A stretch of DNA of 64,000 nt from Dyadobacter sp. LHD-138 (GTDB lineage: Bacteria > Bacteroidota > Bacteroidia > Cytophagales > Spirosomataceae): contig NZ_JAVFVU010000028.1 in the NCBI RefSeq assembly GCF_030929615.1, positions 1 to 64,000 of the forward strand. The letters run 5' to 3'. This document shows positions 59,708 to 64,000 of this stretch, piece after piece. The notes beneath the pieces were generated by a model that did not search any database, was not told the origin of the DNA, and worked only from the letters and a program-made list of their open reading frames with translations. Both the position numbers and the translations under genes were made by a program. How positions within the stretch are numbered: the first letter of the stretch is position 1; the number at the start of each line of letters is the position of its first letter.

Positions 59708-61414
59708 TTACAGCAACGGGTCAAAGTTTCCGCCGGGCCAGCCCTTGGTTTGTTCCAGATTTGGATTCTGTTCTAAATGACTTTGTGGTATAGCAAAGAA
59801 ATAATATTCCGGCTTCACATTAAATGGAATTGTCTGGACGGATATTTTTTCAACGTTAAAAGCATTGACAAAATCGTCAATATTATCCATACCCTTGGGG
59901 CCGGTTTTTCCTTCTTTCAGCGTGATTTTGAGCCCATGCCGGGTTGTTTTGTTAAGAACCTGATCCCATTGTCTTAATCTTCTCAGAGTGCCTATTCTTT
60001 TGTTTTCAAAAGCAAATTCCAACTGATTTTCAAGCATGTATGCTTTCCTGATTTCCTCTTTCGTGGATGCAGTAATGCCATACTTATTATCCTTCCCCGG
60101 CAAAATCCCGGCCCTGTTTCTCATATCATACAACACCTTAAGGGCTTCCTGGGTATTTCCAGCTTCATTGGCGGCCTCTCCAAAAGTCATCAATACCTCG
60201 GCAAATCTGATTTCAATCCAGTCCATTTTCGCCCGGTCCACGCCATTCACGTCAATCGATCTGTCCACCGCTTTCACCCTGTAAAAACTGGTGCTGGTTG
60301 GCAGCAGCCCATCCATGTGAACACCTTTATCAATGTATGTCCATAAATTGGTTTTCTGATCCATCATATCTTTCAGATAGGGAGCCGCACCATTGTAGCC
60401 AATCGTGGCATAAAATCTTTTATCACGATGTCGGTGCAACGTATCGTAGGACATCGTCCTGGAATCCCAGGGTCTTCCGTCAACCAGTGGAAATGCTTCA
60501 ACCAAATCCAGTGTCGCCTGGTCCCAGCCCGTACAACCAGCAGACCACATAATGGGCCGTAGGCAACCAACATAATAAGTGGCACCGGGATCATTATACT
60601 GCTTCACCATGATCACTTCTTTGTTAAGCTCCTCAGTCCATATGCCAAGTGGATTTTCAAATAAACCTTTTCCTTTGGATTCACAAAATTCCTTCGCCAA
60701 TTTCGCTACATCGTAGGCGTTTTGCCAGCGGCTTTGTATGTTGGCGGGATTGAATTGCGGACTCGCGTAAAACAACATCACACGTGCTTTGAACGCTATT
60801 GTTGCACTTTTATCAATTCTGCCGACATCCACACCAGTCCACTTATCCGGAAGAAGCTCAAAAGCCTGGTTTAAATCCTTAACGATTTGATCCACACATT
60901 CAGACGTTTTATTTCTTTTGACCTGAATCGCTTCAATATTATCAGTGCTCTGAACATCCAGTACCAAAGGAACTCCGCCATAGCTGACTACCATCTGCCA
61001 ATAAGCCCATGCTCTCCAAAAATAGGCTTCGCCCTTGATCGGGTTCTTCTGGCTATCCGATAAAGTACCCTTATCTATTTTTTCCAACATAAAATTGATA
61101 TTTCGAATCACGGCATAGTTCCAGACAGTGCTGCTGTTGACGGTTGCATTTCCATAACCATACGGATTATCGAATGTGCCTACATAGTTAGTACCGCCCG
61201 CCTCATCTGAATAACTGCCAGCCTGTGTAGGCATGCCCGGCATCAGGGCGGCATAAATTCCATTCGAATAACCTTTGGCCAGCTCTATATTGTTCCAGAC
61301 ATCGTCAGCTTGTATCGCCGTCAGATTTTCTTTATCCAGAACATTGTCACAGCTTATCGTAAACAGTCCCAACAAAAAGATCAGGACGGTGCTATATAAT
61401 AGTTTGCTTTTCAT
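59708..61414 (-). CDS. RagB/SusD family nutrient uptake outer membrane lipoprotein
   Basis: A 568-residue SusD-like surface glycan-binding lipoprotein. The signal peptide MKSKLLYSTVLIFLLGLFTISC ends with the lipobox Cys. The helical TPR-type core (AYFWRAWAYWQMVVSYGGVPL, RIDKSATIAFKARVMLFYASP, RFAEVLMTFGEAANEAGN) and the C-terminal ELAFENKRIGTLRRLRQWD and YYFFAIPQSHLEQNPNLEQ segments are family hallmarks. It caps the SusC channel and binds the glycan outside the cell. The start at 61414 is chosen for its signal peptide. It is 113 bp downstream of susC, almost all filled by the diverged 105-bp element. Confidence 0.95.
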   Translation of the reverse strand: MKSKLLYSTVLIFLLGLFTISCDNVLDKENLTAIQADDVWNNIELAKGYSNGIYAALMPGMPTQAGSYSDEAGGTNYVGTFDNPYGYGNATVNSSTVWNYAVIRNINFMLEKIDKGTLSDSQKNPIKGEAYFWRAWAYWQMVVSYGGVPLVLDVQSTDNIEAIQVKRNKTSECVDQIVKDLNQAFELLPDKWTGVDVGRIDKSATIAFKARVMLFYASPQFNPANIQSRWQNAYDVAKLAKEFCESKGKGLFENPLGIWTEELNKEVIMVKQYNDPGATYYVGCLRPIMWSAGCTGWDQATLDLVEAFPLVDGRPWDSRTMSYDTLHRHRDKRFYATIGYNGAAPYLKDMMDQKTNLWTYIDKGVHMDGLLPTSTSFYRVKAVDRSIDVNGVDRAKMDWIEIRFAEVLMTFGEAANEAGNTQEALKVLYDMRNRAGILPGKDNKYGITASTKEEIRKAYMLENQLEFAFENKRIGTLRRLRQWDQVLNKTTRHGLKITLKEGKTGPKGMDNIDDFVNAFNVEKISVQTIPFNVKPEYYFFAIPQSHLEQNPNLEQTKGWPGGNFDPLL

Positions 61415-61428
61415 TTCTTTAATTTTTT

Positions 61429-61530
61429 TAGGTAATAGCAAAAAATGAGTTGATATTATTTGTTTGCGAAACTCGCTATGAATCCTATTATTCATTTATC
61501 GGCTTAAAGCGAATGGCCAACAGCTACCTA
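61429..61530 (-). repeat. Diverged 105-bp element, copy F (reverse)
   Basis: 102 bp on the minus strand, about half identical to the others but with the same order of words (TAGCTGTTGGC at one end, AGTTGATATTATT and GCTAT within). Its termini are TAGGTAG and TTACCTA, so the third base pair is G-C here. It supplies the TAG stop of the SusC gene (61528-61530) and ends 14 bp before the SusD ATG. Confidence 0.75.
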
Positions 61531-64000
61531 CAATGTGATACTTACACCACAGCTATATTGTTTCATATTAGGATAACTGGCCAGAGAAGGTATTTCCGGG
61601 TCATACCATTTAAATCCGCTCAGATAAAGGAGATTGGTTCCGTTTACATAAAGTCTGACCTTTTTTATACCGACATGCTTTAATACAGTCTGAGGCAAAT
61701 CGTATCCGACTGAAAGGTTCTTGAGGCGAATAAAACCGCCATTTTCGTGCCAAAAACTAGAGGTCATTGTACTGTTCGGATCAGCGGGCCCGGGAATGGT
61801 TGGATATTTACCATCAGGATTTTCAGGACTCCAGGCATCTCCCCAATAAGCATACAACCGGGCATCCAGTGGAAATCCTCTGCCCCAGTTGTCTGTGTAA
61901 AGCTTTTTATGTCCAAAAAGTGACTGAAAAAATATACTCGCAGAAAACCCCTTCCAGCTGAGATCCAAGTTTAGTCCCGCAGAATACGGTATATTATTCA
62001 TGCCGTATTTCGATATCACCTGACGATCGTAGGTATCGATTCTCCCGTCGGGTTTGCCATCCAGCCCCGAAATATCTTCATAGTTTAAGCTACCCAAAAC
62101 CGGTGCTCTTCCTAAAATCGTATAGCCAGCCGGTAGTGCATCTAGTTCCTGCTGCGTTCTTATAATTCCCGTGGATTTATAAGTGGCAATATATCCGAGC
62201 GACTTTCCATTTGGATTGTCTACATCCAGTCCATTTGCTGCAAAATCGGCCTTCACTACTTTGTTGGTAGCAAAAGAAAAGTTACCTCTGACGTCATATT
62301 TAAAATCGCCAACCTTGTTGCCATAGGTTAATGCCACATCAAAACCCTTGGAATCCACTTGCCCGTAGTTTTCCGCAGGCAACGTTCCACCAAATGTGGT
62401 TGGCAAGGTAATGATTCTGGACCCCAGAATATCGTAGGTATGCCGCGTCCAGTAATTGAGTTCCAGTCCGATATTGGAAGTGGTCAGCAAATCGATACCG
62501 TAGTTGAATGAACGGGATTTTTCCCAGGTCAGATCTTTGTTAATGATCCCGCCATAATTGATAACGTTTTGATTGGCCCCTCCCAAATAATATTGTCCGC
62601 GGCCGTAATACGCTTCCTGCCATTGAAATCCGCCAATCGCATCGTTACCCGTATACCCAAGGGATCCCCGGATTTTAAAATAGCGAAAAGCGGGCAACAT
62701 TTGCTTAAAAAAGGATTCTTCCGAAAGTATCCAACCCGCCGATACCGACGGAAAATAGCCCCATCGCTTACCAGGCGCAAACAGCATGGAGCCGTCACTT
62801 CTTAAACTGGCAGACAATAAATACCTCTCCTTGTATCGGTACTGCGCACTGCCAACGTAGGATTGCCGTCCCACATAATTCTCTTCCCCGGAGCCTACGG
62901 AATTGATGGCATTATCGCTGGTTGCAAAAAACTGGTCTTTAGTGACAAGCGGGAAATCGTATCGGGTGAGCGAGAAATTGTTGGCACCCATGTCATATTG
63001 TTCATAAATCGCGACGGCGTCGATACTGTGGTCGCCAAAGTCGCGGGCATAAGATAACTGACCATTAAACTGGTAAGAACTTGTCTTGTATAAAGTGTTG
63101 GACAAATACTCCCTGGAAGGCCAGATACTTTTTACCTTGCCCAGCAGTTCCGTGGTAACCACTTTACCCGTAGAGCCTGTTCTGCCGTAATCATATTCCT
63201 CCTGTTTAATAAAATATCCTTTGATAAATCTGCTGGTGTTGTTTCTGCTATATTTTCCGATGATCGATAGGCCCTTAATAAAGGGCACATCATATTTCAT
63301 GTGCAGCAGCGCATTCACACTTTCATTCTTATCACTGACGTAACCGCCATTCCCATTGACAAGACCGGGAAGATTATGCAACCACCGCGTACTCACAAAA
63401 TTATCATCGATCTTGATAGGAATGTAGTAGAAAAGATACTTTAACCGGCCATACCAGTCGCTTACGTCAGGAGAAGAAGAGTTGAACTGATGCCTGTTGC
63501 TATTGTCGGTGCTGATGTTTAATCCGATTTCTAAGTTTTTCGTCAAAGAGGCAGTCACTTTCGCCCTGAGATTATATTTTGAAAAATCCATATTATCCAG
63601 GAATCCTTTATTTTTATCAAAAGATCCACCTAAGTAAAATTGAATATTTTCCTTTCCTCCCGAGGCACTTAAAGAAGTTGTCATGGTGGATGGATTGCGG
63701 TACAGATATTTTAAATAATTGGTACTGTACCCTAATTTTTCAATCATTTCTATTTCATCATCCCCAAACCAGTTTTTCCCCGTTTGTTTTTTCCAGTAAA
63801 CGTTATTCAGTATATGACTGTCATGGTCACTCAAGACATCGTCATCAAAAGTTGGTTTTTCAAAACTATAACTCGAATTAATCTGAACGGTTGGCTTGCC
63901 GGCCGTTCCATTTTTAGTCGTGACCAGGATAACGCCATTGGTTGAACGCGCACCATAAATGGAAGCCGCCGCTGCATCTTTCAAGACACTGATCTCGCTA
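61528..64000 (-). CDS. SusC/RagA family TonB-linked outer membrane protein (partial)
   Basis: The C-terminal ~824 residues of a TonB-dependent SusC-type transporter; the gene runs past the right end of the window, so signal peptide, carboxypeptidase-like domain and part of the plug are missing. The visible start, SEISVLKDAAAASIYGARST, is the plug signature that precedes the NGVILVTTK motif. The rest is 22-strand-barrel-like sequence ending in the typical C-terminal strand (YSCGVSITL). It forms the glycan channel with SusD. The stop TAG overlaps the 105-bp element copy F. Confidence 0.95.
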   Translation of the reverse strand, partial: SEISVLKDAAAASIYGARSTNGVILVTTKNGTAGKPTVQINSSYSFEKPTFDDDVLSDHDSHILNNVYWKKQTGKNWFGDDEIEMIEKLGYSTNYLKYLYRNPSTMTTSLSASGGKENIQFYLGGSFDKNKGFLDNMDFSKYNLRAKVTASLTKNLEIGLNISTDNSNRHQFNSSSPDVSDWYGRLKYLFYYIPIKIDDNFVSTRWLHNLPGLVNGNGGYVSDKNESVNALLHMKYDVPFIKGLSIIGKYSRNNTSRFIKGYFIKQEEYDYGRTGSTGKVVTTELLGKVKSIWPSREYLSNTLYKTSSYQFNGQLSYARDFGDHSIDAVAIYEQYDMGANNFSLTRYDFPLVTKDQFFATSDNAINSVGSGEENYVGRQSYVGSAQYRYKERYLLSASLRSDGSMLFAPGKRWGYFPSVSAGWILSEESFFKQMLPAFRYFKIRGSLGYTGNDAIGGFQWQEAYYGRGQYYLGGANQNVINYGGIINKDLTWEKSRSFNYGIDLLTTSNIGLELNYWTRHTYDILGSRIITLPTTFGGTLPAENYGQVDSKGFDVALTYGNKVGDFKYDVRGNFSFATNKVVKADFAANGLDVDNPNGKSLGYIATYKSTGIIRTQQELDALPAGYTILGRAPVLGSLNYEDISGLDGKPDGRIDTYDRQVISKYGMNNIPYSAGLNLDLSWKGFSASIFFQSLFGHKKLYTDNWGRGFPLDARLYAYWGDAWSPENPDGKYPTIPGPADPNSTMTSSFWHENGGFIRLKNLSVGYDLPQTVLKHVGIKKVRLYVNGTNLLYLSGFKWYDPEIPSLASYPNMKQYSCGVSITL

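Overview
The window is 64 kb of a Bacteroidota chromosome, most likely a Cytophagales/Spirosomataceae-type soil or plant-associated bacterium (Dyadobacter-like; the genus is inference). The evidence is a T9SS C-terminal sorting domain, a SusC/SusD pair, a reg_prop/Y_Y_Y sensor kinase, DUF4142 and DUF4136 proteins, MacB-type permeases with a PadR repressor, and near-absence of Shine-Dalgarno sites. No tRNA, rRNA, CRISPR array, transposase or phage gene was seen.

Layout. (1) 0.2-4.7 kb, + strand: a Crp/Fnr regulator, then pirin, nitroreductase, a small receiver-like protein, a two-VOC-domain dioxygenase and a carboxylesterase. This resembles a quinone/electrophile detoxification set, and three identically spaced Fnr-type boxes mark its promoters. 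(2) 4.8-20 kb: outer membrane protein, siderophore-interacting protein with an AraC regulator, M1 aminopeptidase, phytase-like esterase, S9 peptidase, NYN-LOTUS protein, DUF1080 protein, thioesterase, sorbosone-dehydrogenase-like protein, an Asp-rich protein and cellobiose 2-epimerase. (3) 20-28 kb: DUF885 protein, GyrI-like protein, Bcr/CflA exporter and a large T9SS-secreted protein. (4) 28-37 kb: two LuxR-type response regulators, one with a degenerate receiver, around a large sensor kinase; then DUF4142, cupredoxin and ECF sigma factor facing a di-haem peroxidase. (5) 37-46 kb: AraC regulator, a membrane/hydrolase fusion, two DUF4136 lipoproteins, a FtsX/MacB permease with its PadR regulator, and an SGNH hydrolase. 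(6) 46-64 kb: a carbohydrate region with AraC, GH2 beta-mannosidase-like enzyme, lutB-lutC-lutA, sugar porter, SMP-30 lactonase, SDR, acyltransferase, a putative six-hairpin glycosidase, SusD and a partial SusC.

How it fits together. Region 6 reads as uptake of a mannose- or deoxyhexose-containing glycan (SusCD), trimming (GH2 and other hydrolases), import (sugar porter), and oxidative catabolism (SDR plus lactonase). LutABC would take up the L-lactate that the oxidative fucose/rhamnose routes release. The dehydratase and hydrolase steps are not in the window, so the substrate is inference.

The most unusual signal is a family of six roughly 105-bp intergenic elements with short inverted ends (TAAGTAG/CTACTTA). 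All six lie in the same orientation relative to the gene downstream. The terminal base pair covaries (A-T, T-A and G-C in different copies). Two copies supply the stop codon of the gene before them, and one supplies the A of the next gene's ATG. They could be a TA-targeted MITE or a mobile cis-regulatory/RNA element.
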